DNA from: Myxocyprinus asiaticus
Lineage: Eukaryota; Chordata; Actinopteri; Cypriniformes; Catostomidae
Assembly: GCF_019703515.2 (NCBI RefSeq)
Contig: NC_059372.1
Location: 14,960,492 to 15,024,491 of the forward strand
Direction of reading: 5' to 3'
Length of the DNA stretch: 64,000 nt
Part shown: positions 15,716 to 29,231 of the stretch, piece after piece
How positions within the stretch are numbered: position 1 is the first letter of the stretch
Layout: the number at the start of each line of letters is the position of its first letter
Position numbers and translations under genes: made by a program
Notes under the pieces: model-generated
What the model was told of the DNA's origin: nothing
Seen by the model: the letters and a program-made list of their open reading frames with translations, nothing else
Databases searched by the model: none

Positions 15716-15935
15716 AAGGGAAAGTTTACCCAAAAATGAAAACTCTCTCATCCTTTACTCACCCTCATGCTGTTCCAAACCTGTATGAATTTCTTTCATT
15801 TGTGGAACACACAAGGAAGCAGAATGTGAACAAATTGTTTTCCACAGAAGAGAACAAGTAATACTGATTTGGAATGACATGAGGGTGAGTAAATGATAAG
15901 AGTTTTCATTTTTGGGTGAACTGTCCCTTTAAATA
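15716..15935. mobile_element. Family Y MITE, near-complete short form
   Basis: Left end 'aagggaaagtttacccaaaa', right end 'ttttgggtgaactgtccctt' followed by TAAA. The interior carries 'catcctttactcaccctcat' and its inverse 'gacatgagggtgagtaaatg'. A clean palindromic layout about 220 bp long. I know this as one of the most abundant cyprinid repeats. Confidence 0.88.
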
Positions 15936-17433
15936 TGCTTCATTCAAAACGAGGCACTTTGGTTATTTCCATTTTGCACTTGTTCCAATATGCAGCTCTC
16001 AAACAATCATCCCATTTATTTGGACAGAAAATAAAATAAATCACAGAACAGCACCTGGACAAGAACCTCCTCACACAACAGAGAAAGCCTTTTACCCTGG
16101 GAATAATCACAAGAATTCTTGATCGCTAACCACACAATTCAACTCTGACGCAACCCATTTTGCCTGCCTGAACAGAGGAGAAAATTCAAAGAAAAATTCC
16201 TGAACTCCATTATGACGTGGTGAGCTCGACCAAATCAGCATTTTTCTTTGCCATCAAAAAGGAGAACTAAACTTAAAAAAAGTGTACATTTTTGCTTGCA
16301 TTAACAGTTAATGACATTAGGATGGCATAAATCAAACATTAATCACTTTTCATAAACATAAACTTAACATAATTAATAATTTGATATTATAAATATATAA
16401 TAATCAAGTAATAATAATGAAAAATATTTATTAAAATAATAATATAAATAATAATAATGAAACAAAATAAATGTAAAATTAAATTAAATAACCCTAACCA
16501 TAACCTAACCCTATCCCTAACAGTAATAATAATTAAATTAACTATTACACACTATTATACATTATACTGACTCTACTAATAGCGTCTAACTGTGACTATG
16601 TCTGCAAAGTTTCTGAAAAACCTCAAAGGGCATCATAGATGTCAAAAAAGTTGTGGAAGTTCAGGAGTAGATGTTGCAGCTTAGGCCACGTCCCACAAAA
16701 ATCCATTTTCGTTTGAAAACTTTGTTTTCAGTTTCCCATAACGTAATTGTTTTCCAAAGAATGTTTGGAATGTTAAAGTTATTTTGGTGGAGCAAAATAC
16801 TGTTCTAGTGTGGTTGAGAGGCTTAACTGTAGCAAAATCAATATGTTTTCAAGTAAAAACTTATTAGTGTGGATGTGGTCTTAGTTCCTATAAATGGTCT
16901 TTTTGGAGGAAGTTTTGAGTTCTGAAACTTACATTATGTTTTCATAGTACATCAAGCTCTTTTATCTCAAAAGATTAATTCCTCATGATGTGACCCCTTT
17001 AATACATTACTAAAATAAACTGAAAAAATATAACACTCATATATGCAGCTGGTCACATTGGGACCCCCTCTAGTGACATGACCAGTAGGGAATGGTTCAG
17101 TGTATTCAGTGAGGCCTGTACACAGAGCAACTGCATTGTTACAAATGAGCCTTACCACCAGACAGACTGAAAGGACAGTAATGTTTCACATTTCAAGTGA
17201 CATGCAGTTAAATTTGTCTGTTTGTATTAACATAGCTTTTCATGTTAGCCACATGTTTTGTCAACCACAATAGACAGGATCTTGTCTCAGAACTTCTATG
17301 AAACTGGCTGAGCAGGTGTATTATTTTACAAAATGCAAATGAATGAGTAAAATAGCTATCTTGTATAGCAGGAACAGACATTGTTTCCACGTAAAGATGA
17401 AGTATGGCAAGCCGAATTGACATTTAATCATGT
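15936..17433. other. Gene-free AT-rich stretch with a telomere-like patch
   Basis: 16340-16480 is very AT-rich (AATAAT type). 16487-16522 reads as several imperfect TAACCC units ('ccctaaccataacctaaccc'), too short and degenerate to be more than an interstitial telomere-like patch. 16680-16885 resembles another dispersed repeat ('gtgtggatgtggtcttag'). No gene is supported. Confidence 0.4.
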
Positions 17434-18660
17434 GCAGAATATCAACAATTCAATTTTTACTAGTCAAAATGCTTATTTTTGATATCAGGAATGGAATTAC
17501 TACTAGGAAAGTATTATTTTTTGACATTATGAATTACATTTGCACTAGTTAAAATTTTAATTCTTGGTATAAAAAAATGACATCATAACTTGCAGAAATG
17601 CACATTCTTAATATCAAAAATGGAATTTCAACTAGTAAAACACAATTCTTGAGATACAATCACTGAGCACTTTATTAGGAACACCTGTACACCTACTTAT
17701 GCATGAGATTATCTAATCAGCCAATCGTGTGGCAGCAGTACTATGTAATAAAATCATGCAGATACGGGTCAGGAGCTTCATTTAAAGTTCACATCAACCA
17801 TCAGAATGGGGAAAAATGTGATCTCAGTTATTTCGACCATGGCATAACAGAAAGGCTACGGTAACTCAGTTAACCACTCTGTACAATTGTAGTGAGCAGA
17901 ATAGCATACACATCGAACCTTGATGCGGATGGGCTACAACAGCAGAAGACCAGGTTGAGCACTTTATTAGGGCCATAGTGTTCCTAATAAAGTGCTCAGT
18001 GAGTGTAATTGCATTTTCACTAGTAGTATTTCACAATGATCTGTCATTTACTACTATTCAAAACACAACTATCTTTAATGAATTTCTTACTCCAGTTTCA
18101 CGAAATCATCAATGCATTTCTTGCTAGAAAAAAAAAAAATCTATTTTTTGTTATCTGTAATTAGTTTTTTCACTAGTGGCAATGTTAACTTCAGATATCT
18201 GTAATGTGATTATAACCAGTGAGAAAGCCTTTCACGATATCTTTAATTATTCTCCAGTTTATTGATATCTGAAAATCCTAAAATCAATACCAAATCATGT
18301 TGAAATACATTTACAGATATCAGGAATGGACATTTAACAATGTAATTGTTGATATAAAAAAATTATACGTTTTGCTAGTAAGAAGTGCATTGCTGATATG
18401 TGAAATTAGATTTTCAGTTAAGAAAGTAATAATAGATAACTGTAATTGCATTTTAAATAGGAGTGAATGACATCACTGTGAAGATCTACTAGTTGCAATT
18501 CTACTAGTTGGTAATGACATCATTTTTTATATCAAGAATTAACATTTTAACTAGTGCAAACATATTTAGCACTTTCACAAGTAGTAATTTCATTCTTGAT
18601 ATCATGAATTTCATTTATTTATTATTTTTTGATATATGTAATTCATATATTTCACGTGAT
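17434..18660. repeat. Degenerate tandem array with ACTAGT and GATATC motifs
   Basis: A roughly 45-50 base unit recurs with heavy drift. Each copy has an ACTAGT-like hexamer, a T-rich spacer, then a short palindrome of the form ATTCTTGATATCAAGAAT, then GGAATT. Examples start near 17459, 17546, 17631, 18016, 18169, 18490 and 18552. The array is broken by a Tc1-type insertion at 17657-18005. Nothing suggests coding. Confidence 0.6.
17657..18005. mobile_element. Tc1-derived MITE with TA target duplication
   Basis: Ends are inverted: 'caatcactgagcactttatt' at left and 'aataaagtgctcagtgagtg' at right, each flanked by TA (17655-17656 and 18006-18007). The interior keeps Tc1 transposase fragments (a phrase for 'VTQLTTLYN'-like sequence near 17870 and 'ggctacaacagcagaagacc'). 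It is an internal-deletion derivative of the element also seen at 31000-31521. Confidence 0.87.
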
Positions 18661-18732
18661 TTAATATCAAAGGGTGTGCAAAAGAGGAAGTGTGTAATTT
18701 TTGGAATACTAATTTATTTTCTCATATCCTAG

Positions 18733-19060
18733 TTTAAAGGTGCATTCAGTAATTTTTTCCTCAAAAAAAGTTTTACTCTTTGTAAATTGTCATTTTGCAA
18801 TATACCTGTATGAAAGAAAATCATGACCACTGACATTAAAATGAAGACTCCAGTTATATCAGTAACCTTATAAAAGCTGTTTTATTCTACATGGAGTGGG
18901 TCCGCACATGGGAGCTGCCATGTTAGAATCACATGACCAGCTGAATACTACTCGCTTAATCTCAGTAACTGTCCTGTTATTTGACACTTTCACTCATTGA
19001 TTAAAGTAATCATTGCTGTGAATACTAAATATCTACAATGGCATTAAACTGAAAACTATT
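18733..19060 (+). mobile_element. Non-autonomous repeat, family A
   Basis: Starts TTTAAAGGTGCATTCAGTAA and is the reverse complement, with drift, of 1283-1607. The shared phrase 'gtgggtccgcacatgggagc' spans the centre. No coding capacity. Confidence 0.7.
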
Positions 19061-19439
19061 GATTTTAAATGATGCTGCTTCCAAGCCACTAGGTGTCAGT
19101 GTGAGTCCAAGATGACACAAAGACAAAAGTTACCTTAACATGCAGAGACAACAAAGGGTTCGTTCACACGGAATTCGGTTTTGCATTTAAAAAAGCTAGT
19201 TGCAGTGCAACAAATCGAACAGAAAGCAGGTTTCTCAAGAGTGTTTTTTATATACCCAGTTAAGAGACATTTAAAAAAACAGCAAGTTGTGGTGCAGCGA
19301 TCAAAGTGGTCCATCTAGCGCATGTTTGCATAGAAAAACAATTAAAAAACAGCAAAGACGGACACCAAAATGTGTTTGTGTGAACTGCCTCTAAGATATT
19401 TGTAGTATAAACGCAGAAGAGTCCGACCAGTCCAATACA

Positions 19440-20115
19440 GCAACATAGAGGCTGTGTCTTGTTTCGAAGGCTGCATGCTAGGTAGAACACGTCCTTTGAA
19501 GGCTGCAGTATACTGAGTGTCCTCCTTTAAACAAGTGTCGTTTAAACGAGAAGGCCTTCGTAGGACAAACGGAAACGGAACGTAACATGGTTGCTATGAC
19601 AGCACGCCACTCTTTAACAAGCGTGAACGCTTCAAATGAGAAGTGAACAAAGTCCCTCTGGAAGGGAATGCATGAGGTACATTTTAGGAGAGTTATAATG
19701 ATGTAAAGAGAAAAGAAAATAGATTTTACAGGTGTACTTTTAGTCTAATACTTTATTTTAATTATATATTAATATAATTATACATATTATATACTCTGCA
19801 CCCATCTACTGAGGTACTTCAACTTGGGAATTAACATTACTTGCGTTTGAACATCATATTTACGGGCAAATTGGCGTTATTATTATTTTTTTTTTAGACA
19901 TTTCCGTTGAAGCAAAGAATTGTGGATTGTGAGTGCCCATGAAGGATACGCCTCATGGATCCTCTGAATTCCCGTGAAAGAAGGTCACATTCAAAGGCTG
20001 CATTCGAAGTGCCCTACTCAATTTTCTGAAATGAGACAGCCTCGATGACGTATGCGGCTGACAAATGCGACCTCCAGAGGACGCATTCTTCCAAACGAGA
20101 CACAGCTATAGGCTC
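19440..20115. mobile_element. MITE with 'gtgtctcgttt' inverted ends
   Basis: Left end 'gaggctgtgtcttgtttcga' and right end 'tccaaacgagacacagctat' are inverted versions of each other. 'gaaggctgcat' phrases recur inside at both sides. About 670 bp, no transposase frame. Superfamily not assigned; the ends look hAT-like but I saw no clear 8-bp duplication. Confidence 0.65.
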
Positions 20116-21412
20116 ATCCAATAGCGTGAGTTTGGGGTGGGACTATCTGTTCGTCCGACCAATAAAAGATAGTGCGGAGTGTTTGGAAAAACTGTTTGAA
20201 AACAGATTCCGTTTGCTGGTGCAGAAATGAAACACTTCACCTTTAAGTTTGTTAAATGAGAAATAAAATATAATAATTGTTTGTTTTTCCTTTTTTAACT
20301 CCCATTTGTGTATGATTTTATATTTATCTCTTACACATAAACACAAACATGTGAACACATTCTAACTCTCTCTAACAGACTCACCCATGCACTACAGGCG
20401 TAGATTTTTCAGTGTACAGGTTGTTCCTCAGAGGAATTATATTTTGGGCTGTCAGAAGGGTGTCGTGTGTGGGTATTGCTGGGCTCTAACATTAGCCTTG
20501 AGTTTAAAAATACCCTCTCATCACATGAAATCAGTAACGGCACTTAGATGTGACGGAGTGCGTGTTAGCCAAGTCAGGCTCCTCAGGGATTATCACACCA
20601 CTTGGCAACTGTAAGTGACACCGTCTCTCTCACCTGGACCTGAGAAAAATTCTGCACCATGATGAAACTGAAACAAGTTGGTAACAACGGGGTGATGATG
20701 ACTACATCCCCAATAGTGCTGAGCAAACATGTGGGCTCCCTGCATTGTACTGTGCTGTAGCTATTTGTTTAATTATTTGACTAAATCAAACTTATTTTTT
20801 ATATTTATTTATTCATTTATTTATTCTGACCATACTGTGCAGTGATTCTTGTTTAAAACTTCCAAATGCAAATATGCAGCACACTGTATAATGAACCTGA
20901 GACAAGTGTGCTAATTAAACAATAAGGTACAAAAGGCCGTGCTATATTGTGAATATATACCTTTAGCCGTGACTATCTTCACATTATGGCACAGCCTCGA
21001 GTGCCTTATTGTTTTTATAAATTGGATGCCTCATAATAAAATTACACACTTTTTTAAGATTAAAATCATTAAATGCCATCCCTCTGCTAAAATATAGTCC
21101 CTGACAAGTAAACAGTCAACAGAACGTAACTATGCAACAAGAATAGCTGTCAGCTATGGGTGCTGCACAGTGATACAAATAGAAGCTCTGTGAAGAGGTC
21201 CTTTTTTTTTCTTTTTTTTTTTTTTTTGGCTATTGATCAATCAGCATCCAGAACTGGAACTAACTGTTTTGATGTTACAAAATGAGGGTTTCTCTTTTTA
21301 AAAGTAGTGTTAGCTCACTATGGTGAACTAAGAATACTTTTACACAAGTCTCAACTGCAACATTTTGCTGCTAGTCTAGGAAAGTTTGTCACTGGGATGT
21401 ACATGCAAAAAT
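20116..21412. other. Gene-free stretch
   Basis: No exon recognised. It contains a T-rich run at about 21201-21227. The open frame near 20387-20614 lacks any recognisable domain. Confidence 0.35.
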
Positions 21413-22187
21413 ACACTCAAAAAAAAAAGGAACAAGCGTTCAGTTTACTTAATTAAAATGAACTTAAGTAACACAATTCTAGAACATTTTGTTACAACTT
21501 GATTTCATTGTGTTTTATCCATTTAAATTTGTAAAATGGAAGTTTACTTAATCTATTTGAGTTGGGACTACATGAATACATTTTGTAGCATTAATGTAGC
21601 ATTGATGAAACTGGGCAGAGGATTTCCATTTCCCAGCATGTTTCATATGGGACTGGATAGGTAGAACAAATGATGAAATTAAGTGTTGATGCATTTTGGA
21701 GCTAGATGAGAATAGGAGGAGATTTGTTAATGTTTTATGTTTTGTTATATTGGTATTTAAAATGAGCGTCTGTTATGCTGGAGTTTCGGGGGGTTATCAT
21801 TGTGGTGAAGATTGTTGCTTGTGCTTAGGTTGAGGATGGACTCGACTTTCAAATGATACTTCATTTGTGTGCTGCTTAGCTCTACTAGCAGTTGCTATTA
21901 AATTGACAGCACAACAGTTTCACTGTCCTTATACTTGCTCATCTGGAATATAATAATAATTAATAGGATCAACTAAGTTGGACCGACATAAGAAGATTAT
22001 TTAAATCAATCTTAGTAAATCGAATGACAAACGTAATGAAGTTGAATTAAAACTGCTAGGACCTAATCCAACTAAATTATGTTGGCTCTATGAAACTGAC
22101 TTATTCTGAATAAAAAATATTCAATTTCGTGTAAAAACTTTCTCCAGTTCAATTAAGTAAGGGTAAGGACTTAATTTTTTGAGTGAC
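21413..22187. mobile_element. MITE with 'cactcaaaaaa' inverted ends
   Basis: Left 'acactcaaaaaaaaaagga' and right 'taattttttgagtgacag' form an inverted pair, with further inverted similarity inside ('agtttacttaattaaaatga' against 'gttcaattaagtaagg'). About 770 bp, no transposase. Confidence 0.65.
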
Positions 22188-22943
22188 AGAAAGGAAGATA
22201 GCAACAAGTACAGTATATGCATTTAATACCATTTGTAAATACAATAAGCTGTGAAATTTCATAAAAAAATTAACCATATTTATTCTGGTACACATTATTT
22301 TGTAGTCTCTCAGGGTTGTGAACATGTCTAGCCAACAACAGCAAAGCAGACATATAAAGGCAGAAGTCAGCAACAGCTAATGTTACAGTCTTAGTGACAA
22401 AAAGGCAAATATTTTGCCGTTAAGTAGCAAATGTTTAAAATGTTCTAATGTAACATGCTTTAAAAACAGCTCATTGCTTTTTAAGTTGCCTCTGTAGGGA
22501 TTTCATGTGCTATCATTGCGATGCTTGCTTTTTAAAATAAATGTTCTAACTTAAGAAAGTTATAAAATATATCATGACCACTATTTTACTATGGTATGGA
22601 TACATTTTTTTAAAATAAATTTGTTTTCATTGGTTTTCATTGAGTAGATAATATCAAGCATCAAAAAGTTAGCTGCAAGGTGGTTAGAAACTTTTTAAAA
22701 TATCTTTGAAAACTTGTTTTAATTTTCCGACACATAGTATGGTGCCATTATTAACCAACCTTTTATTGACCTTTTTATTTTGTGCAGTAAGATGATGAGT
22801 AATGGATTTGTCATTGGCCATTTTTCAGTTTGCATTTGATAAATCTACATGATCACGTTTTCAGTCAGTTCCATTGGTCAAGGCAATGCTGCCATCTGGC
22901 GTTTAAAGGTTGTTAAACACAATACAGTTACAGTATTGTTAAA

Positions 22944-23230
22944 TGGATAGATCACCCAAAAATGAAAAATCTCTCATCATTTACTCACACTCATGCCATC
23001 CCAGAAGTGTATGACTTTCTTTCTTCTGCTGAACACAAACAAGGATTATTAGAATAATATTTAAGCTCTGTTGGTCCTTACAATGCAAGTGAATGGTGAC
23101 CAGAACTTTGAAGCTCCAAAAATCACATAAAGGTCCTATAAACGTAATTCAGTAGATTCCAGTGGTTAAATCCATATCTTCAGAAGTAATATAATAGGTG
23201 AGTTTGAGAAACAGATCAATATTTAATCTT
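22944..23230. mobile_element. Family Y repeat, long form, left half
   Basis: Left end 'aatggatagatcacccaaaa', then 'ctcatcatttactcacactc', 'cttctgctgaacacaaacaa', 'ccttacaatgcaagtgaatg', and on to 'gaaacagatcaatatttaat'. The TTAA at 23223-23226 is intact. In two other long-form copies that same TTAA is occupied by another element (33383 and 58986), so this copy shows the empty site. Confidence 0.85.
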
Positions 23231-23389
23231 AAGACTTTTTTTTATTACCATAAATCTTCACTTTCACTTTCACTTTCAAAGTGTTAAAGAATGTGAAACT
23301 TTTGTTTTTTTTTTTGTGATAGAAACTTTGAGATGGATGGTTGCCACTGTGGGTTTGGAATATATATATATATATATATATACATACAG

Positions 23390-24235
23390 GTTTGGGAGGG
23401 TTACTTTTGAAATATATTCCACTACAGATGACAGAATACATGCTGTAAAATGTAATTTGTAACGTATTCCATTAGATTACTCAAGGTCAGTAACATATTC
23501 TAAATACTTTGGATTACTTCTTCAGCACTGGTAGATTTTTTTCACTTGTTTTGACTATAAAAACTCTGCCAGTACAGTAAGACAAAATACACATGTTAAA
23601 AATACATTCTCTGAAAAACCTAAATATCTTATGCAGTGTTGTTTCTAAAACAAGATCAAGATTTTTTGATATTTTTACAGGAAAACAATACAAAAATTAT
23701 CACCAAGAATAAGATTTTTGCCCTAATATCAAAGGTCTTACTAGAAAAAATAAAATAAATTATGATCCAACGTGAATTTTCTTGATAAAAAAATATGATC
23801 GTGCCTGGTAATGTGCATGTAAAATGGCTAGAAATAGCATTTTAGCTTAGCGTAAAGCTGACAATTTACACAAGGTTTATTTCTATTTCTTCTGCTCCAA
23901 ACGTACTTCAAACTTACTTCTCTGTCTGCTCGTATGAATGTAACACATCATAAGAAAGTGTTTCACCGCTGTTCAAATTCACTTTGGATCACATCATTTA
24001 TATGTATAAATGTTTTCCATCTGAAAGGACTAAATATTAAATGAAACAAATGACAATAAAATGCAAAGTAATCTCTTCAGTAATCAAAATACTGTTTGAA
24101 TGTAACTGTATTCTAATTACCAATGATTTAAATTGTAACTGTAGTGGAATACAGTTACTTATATTTTGTATTTGAAATACGTAATCCCGTTACATGTATT
24201 CTGTTACCCCTAAATATACTTTTCCAATGTATGCT
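23390..24235. repeat. Long dispersed repeat without coding capacity
   Basis: Runs from 'gggagggttacttttgaaat' to 'gttacatgtattctgttacc', whose ends resemble one another inverted (stretches of 'gtaacgtattcc' and 'ggaatacagttac'). I recognise it as a common cyprinid non-autonomous repeat. Preceded by a TA microsatellite at 23360-23382. Confidence 0.6.
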
Positions 24236-24579
24236 GAGCACTATGTTGTATTTGCTTCCCTTTCTGGATCAACTTATCCATTTTAAATCTTAGTTGTGTA
24301 AAGACCTTCATCATACATGCATAAAATAAATGATATCTGCCTTCAAACCTAATTACAAGCGTTTAAGAATAAACCTTTAGATAATTTAAAAGGTTAAGAC
24401 CATGAGAAACAAATGTAGCCAAATGTGTCTACATTTTTGACTGGTATTAGATTATAAAAACCCACGACAACCTCCTCAACACAAACCACTCTCAAACAAA
24501 AATTCAGCCACATCAGATATTCTTCACATCAGTGATTGTATAAGGCTATAGATATTCACTGGCCTGAGTTCAGATTGAA

Positions 24580-25204
<625 letters not shown>

Positions 25205-25680
25205 GTTAATGTGTCATTAATCTCACTATAGTGACTTAACAGAAAGAGACTGATGGCAAGTGAGGGTTTGATCTTCCTGCCAACTAGATGGAATTTTTTC
25301 ACATTTGATCCTGGACCTCAGCCTGCATGTTGCTGACAATGGATGTTCTCTAGACCGGTTCTTGTCTGTTAAATGTCTTGCGTCTCCACTTTCCACAGTT
25401 TTTAAAACTTCATTAAGGCAACTGAAATCATGAGCAGAGAAAGATGAGACATACATTCATTAATCCAGCTTGAAACAGCGGATGGACATGAAAAATTAAC
25501 ATTTTGTGAAGAATGTACATCTCTCTCTCTCTCTCTCTCTCTCAAAGTGGGCTCCTTTGCTGAATAATTTGCATCTTATGAGTCCATGGAAATAATTGGG
25601 TTTTTCTTTATGGGTTTTAGAAAGATCATTGTAAACTTGCATGTAAATGGATTAAAAATAAATTAAAGTTCTAAAACAAT
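25205..25680 (+). other. 3' untranslated region of the reprimo-family gene
   Basis: Follows the TGA at 25202-25204. It contains a (CT)n run at 25521-25543 and a canonical AATAAA at 25657-25662, giving a transcript end near 25680. Confidence 0.65.
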
Positions 25681-27009
25681 GTTTTGGGATCATTCAACCT
25701 TCTTTGGCGAAGAACTGGATTTCTTCTGTCTATCAATATATAAAAGAATATAAACATAACATAACTGTTTACACAAAAGAGTATAAACAATGCACCCAAT
25801 GGAATGATTATCTAATAAATCTCTGTGGTATGTCACAGTATTGCTCTTCAGCAGAGCAATACTGTAATAGAATGTGAATGGAGTTCTGTTGACATTAAAA
25901 TTGACATATTAAATATTAAAAAGACAAAAAATGAGTTGGGTAATTCAGGTTAGATTCACATATTTCCCCACATGAGGGAGTGTCTATTTCATAGTTTCCC
26001 TTTTCTGATATCTTGCAGATGCATTACACCACAGGTGCCGATCACTCACAGACAAGCTTTAGTGGCAATTAAAATATCTTATTTGATTCCATCAATATGA
26101 TACAATATTAAATATTGCTCCCTTTGTAAAAGGCTAACCTAGCCAAAATGTTAAAACATTGTCATCAGTTGTGCTTTTTCAATTGTACTTCATATATTTG
26201 ACTTCTCTTTATAAAATGCACGAGCCTGCAAACTTCTCAGCATCATCAAATATGGCTTAATTCAGTCTCCATGTGACTGGTTTATTTATTTCTTTTTTCC
26301 TCAAAATTCTGGATTAACAGCTAAATCCCTTGGTATATAGTATTAGGACTGCTTCTTTCTTAAAATAGAGATCACTTCCCTGTACAAACTGTAGGGTTGA
26401 TGTAACATTTAAACTGCAAACTCATATGGATTTTCCACCAAAAAGCAGCAAAAGAGCTTTAAATGGTCCGATGTCTGCTTTTTCATTGAAAATTGTGCTG
26501 ACTTATCAACGCCTTTCATAACAGGTTAATTTTATTATTAAATATTTTATAGAGACAGTATTTTGTTCCATTGAATTATCAAGAGAATGGTGTAATCATG
26601 GTGTTTCAAAAACAAGCCTTGTGTCCTTAAAGTATATTAATGATAATAATGACATTACCATAAAGAATAACTCAAAAATAGAAGCCTTATTAATGTTTGC
26701 AAAAATATAAACAGCATCTCATCTCAGGGTTCTTAATCTGTAACCTTAGAATAATAATATTACAGGCTTGTTGCATAATTCTACAATATCAGTTGGATAA
26801 GACCTTGTTTTCTGTACTTGTACACACTGCTCAATAAAGCATGACATCATATTACATGGACGACTTTTCAGAGCGATACATGTGATGGGTGAAAACGTGC
26901 CAAAGACTTTACTACAATCAGTGCTTTAAAACAAATGGTGCTGAAATATATGCAATGAAGGACAAAAAAAATAAATAAATAAATAAAATAAAATAAATCC
27001 AAATTAGAG
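25681..27009. other. Gene-free AT-rich stretch
   Basis: No exons or transposon ends seen. It holds a short hairpin at 25836-25864 and an AAAT/AAAAT run at about 26969-26998. Confidence 0.4.
25836..25864. other. Short perfect hairpin
   Basis: 'acagtattgctct' and its exact reverse complement 'agagcaatactgt' are separated by the loop TCAGC. The 13-bp stem is too short for a microRNA precursor and there is no T-run to suggest a Pol III end. Probably chance or a decayed inverted repeat. Confidence 0.5.
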
Positions 27010-27510
27010 ATTAAGGCTGCATGCTCATCATTTACTCACCCTCATGCCATCCCTGTACTTTTTTCTTCTGCTGAACACAAACAACATTTTTTAGAAAAAT
27101 ATCTCAGCTCTATAGGTCCTTACAATGCAAGTGAATGGTGGCCAGGATTTTAAAGGTCCAAAAAACATATAAAGGCAGCATAAAATTTCTCCATAAGACT
27201 CCAGTGGATAAATCCATGTCTTCAGAAGTGATATGATAGATGTGGGTGAGAAAAAGATCAATATAAAAGTTCTTTTTTACTATACAATATTCTTTGTGCA
27301 TATCACCACCTACTGAGCAGGGAGCAGAAATTGTAGTAAAAAATATTGATCTCGTTCTCATTCACACCTATCACATCACTTTTGAAGACATGGATTAAAC
27401 CACTGGAGTCGTATGGATTCATTTTATGCTGTTTGTATGTGCTTTTTGGAGCTTCAAAGTTCTGGCCACCATTCACTTGCAATGTATGGGCCTACAGAGC
27501 TGAGATGTTT
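27010..27510. mobile_element. Family Y repeat, long form
   Basis: Left arm 'catcatttactcaccctcat', 'cttctgctgaacacaaacaa', 'ccttacaatgcaagtgaatg'. Right arm is the inverse ('ccaccattcacttgcaatgt') ending near 27510. The terminal 'gatagttcaccc' is missing on the left. The internal TTAA seen in other copies is lost here ('atcaatataaaagttc'). Confidence 0.82.
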
Positions 27511-27797
27511 AAATAATAAAATAATAAAAAAAAAGGTGGGGGGGGATTCTGATCTCCTTGCTTCCATGAAATCACAAAATGTTCTTCAGAACATTATCAA
27601 GTGATGCTGGGATAACATGGATCATCATCAACTTGCGGCGTCCATGCCAGCTTGAGCTGTCATATCCCATAAAATTCTGAAAAACATGTTTTTTTGTTTT
27701 GTTTTGTTTTTTATGAATGGTTATGGTGATATAATTTGTAAATAATAATCTAAAATATTTCTTGTGTTTAAAGTGTATTAAATTAGAAAAATGCAAA

Positions 27798-27943
27798 AGA
27801 GAAAACATTTTTACACTGACATCCCTAATAAGTTGACTTTACTAAATTTATTGATTAAACTCGTTCCCTCAATTGAACGAGTTTAATCAATAAATTGAGT
27901 AAAGTCAATTTATTAGGGTTGTCAGTGTATAAATGTTTTCTCT
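27798..27943. repeat. Near-perfect 146-bp palindrome
   Basis: Left arm 27798-27866 and right arm 27875-27943 are reverse complements over almost 70 bases with only a few mismatches or slips; the loop is about 8 bases (27867-27874). It is AT-rich and has no coding potential. The outer ends 'agagaaaac' and 'gttttctct' match exactly. It could be a small fold-back MITE or a palindrome formed at a replication break. Confidence 0.85.
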
Positions 27944-29231
27944 AGAGTGGTGTCTCCAAAACTTGTGTAATTAACTTGGTGTTCATATAGAATGCTATTT
28001 AAATATGGTTGTTTCTACTTAATTTTAACTGAACTGACTCAAATTTTGATCATATCAGATCACATAGTTTAAAACAGAAGATTATAACTTCTAGGAGATT
28101 CTAGGAATCACAAAATAAACTTAAATCTACACAGAAATGCATAGACACCTGTACTTCAGTTGCACATGCACAAGGAGAACTGAGAGTTCACAGGGTCCAA
28201 CTTGACCAAAGGGGTTATCACACAAAACAACTATTTGCAACAACAACAAAAAACATAAATACTACAAAAAGAGCTAAAACATCTATGAATTCTTAACATC
28301 TATTTAAATACCCCCAACAGTTCCCTTTGACCAAGGAAACATAAGCTAATTCAAGCGCAATGGGTTATGGGTATTTCAAATAGCCTCAAATTTGTACTCA
28401 ATGTTTGTAATTGTTTGGCTTATTAACACATACAATCTTAAGCCTATTGATTTTTAAGATAAATAAGTTCAAGGAGCATAGATATTTGAGTTATGAGCCC
28501 AAATCTTGACATTAAGTAATGTTTAATTAAGACAAGTTCATTTTTCAATAATGACAACATTACGGTTTACAGTGCACTTTTAGACCCCAATGTACATCTT
28601 GATACACATTTGTTGTTGCTTATTAAATATTTCACAGTAGCTAAATGAATAATAATTTTTTTTTAAATGTAGTCGGTAAAGTTGAAGATGGCATCTATGC
28701 ATATCTCTGCTAGAGAAAACTATGATGATGGGCTAAAAAGAGAGAGCTCTTTTTAAGAGTTTGTATGCATTTTCCCCAGAGAGGAACTGAATGATTGATT
28801 CTGTGATTGCTTTATATTTCTTTAGCCCTTCTTTAACGATAGAGGGAGAGAGAGAAAGAGTGGTAGCATAGATGAAAGGAATGGTAGAAAAGGTCACTCC
28901 CGGTGGTAGTGGCTGTCAGACAGAGGTACGGTCCTGAGAAGTGACGTGGCATTACGAACTGACAGAGCTAGAGAAAGGCTACGGAACTGGGGAAATGTCA
29001 GAGTAAAAAAAGAATAAAAAAAAACTTAGGTCTTTACAATAAATTTTAGCATGACTGGAAAAAATAAAAAAAAACTAGGTGGGATGTTACCATCTTTAAC
29101 TGTTATGCAACCAACAGAGGTACAGTATACCTCAAAATACGGCCCACGAAAAAGTGAGCTAAGAACCCTCGTTTAAAATTCAATGAAGTGGAAATTATTT
29201 TGGATTAAAAAGTGAGCATATATCATATTTA
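27944..29231. other. Gene-free stretch
   Basis: No exon, RNA gene or transposon end recognised. A slightly GC-richer patch lies at 28890-28990, with a TGACGTGG (CRE-like) near 28941, but no splice or start context. Confidence 0.35.

Noticed and set aside
16487..16522. Interstitial telomere (TAACCC)n
   Set aside because: Only a few imperfect units; no evidence of a chromosome fusion point.
17434..18660. CRISPR-like array
   Set aside because: Units drift, spacers are not unique sequences of constant length, and the host is a vertebrate genome.
25836..25864. microRNA precursor
   Set aside because: The stem is only 13 bp, far shorter than a real precursor.
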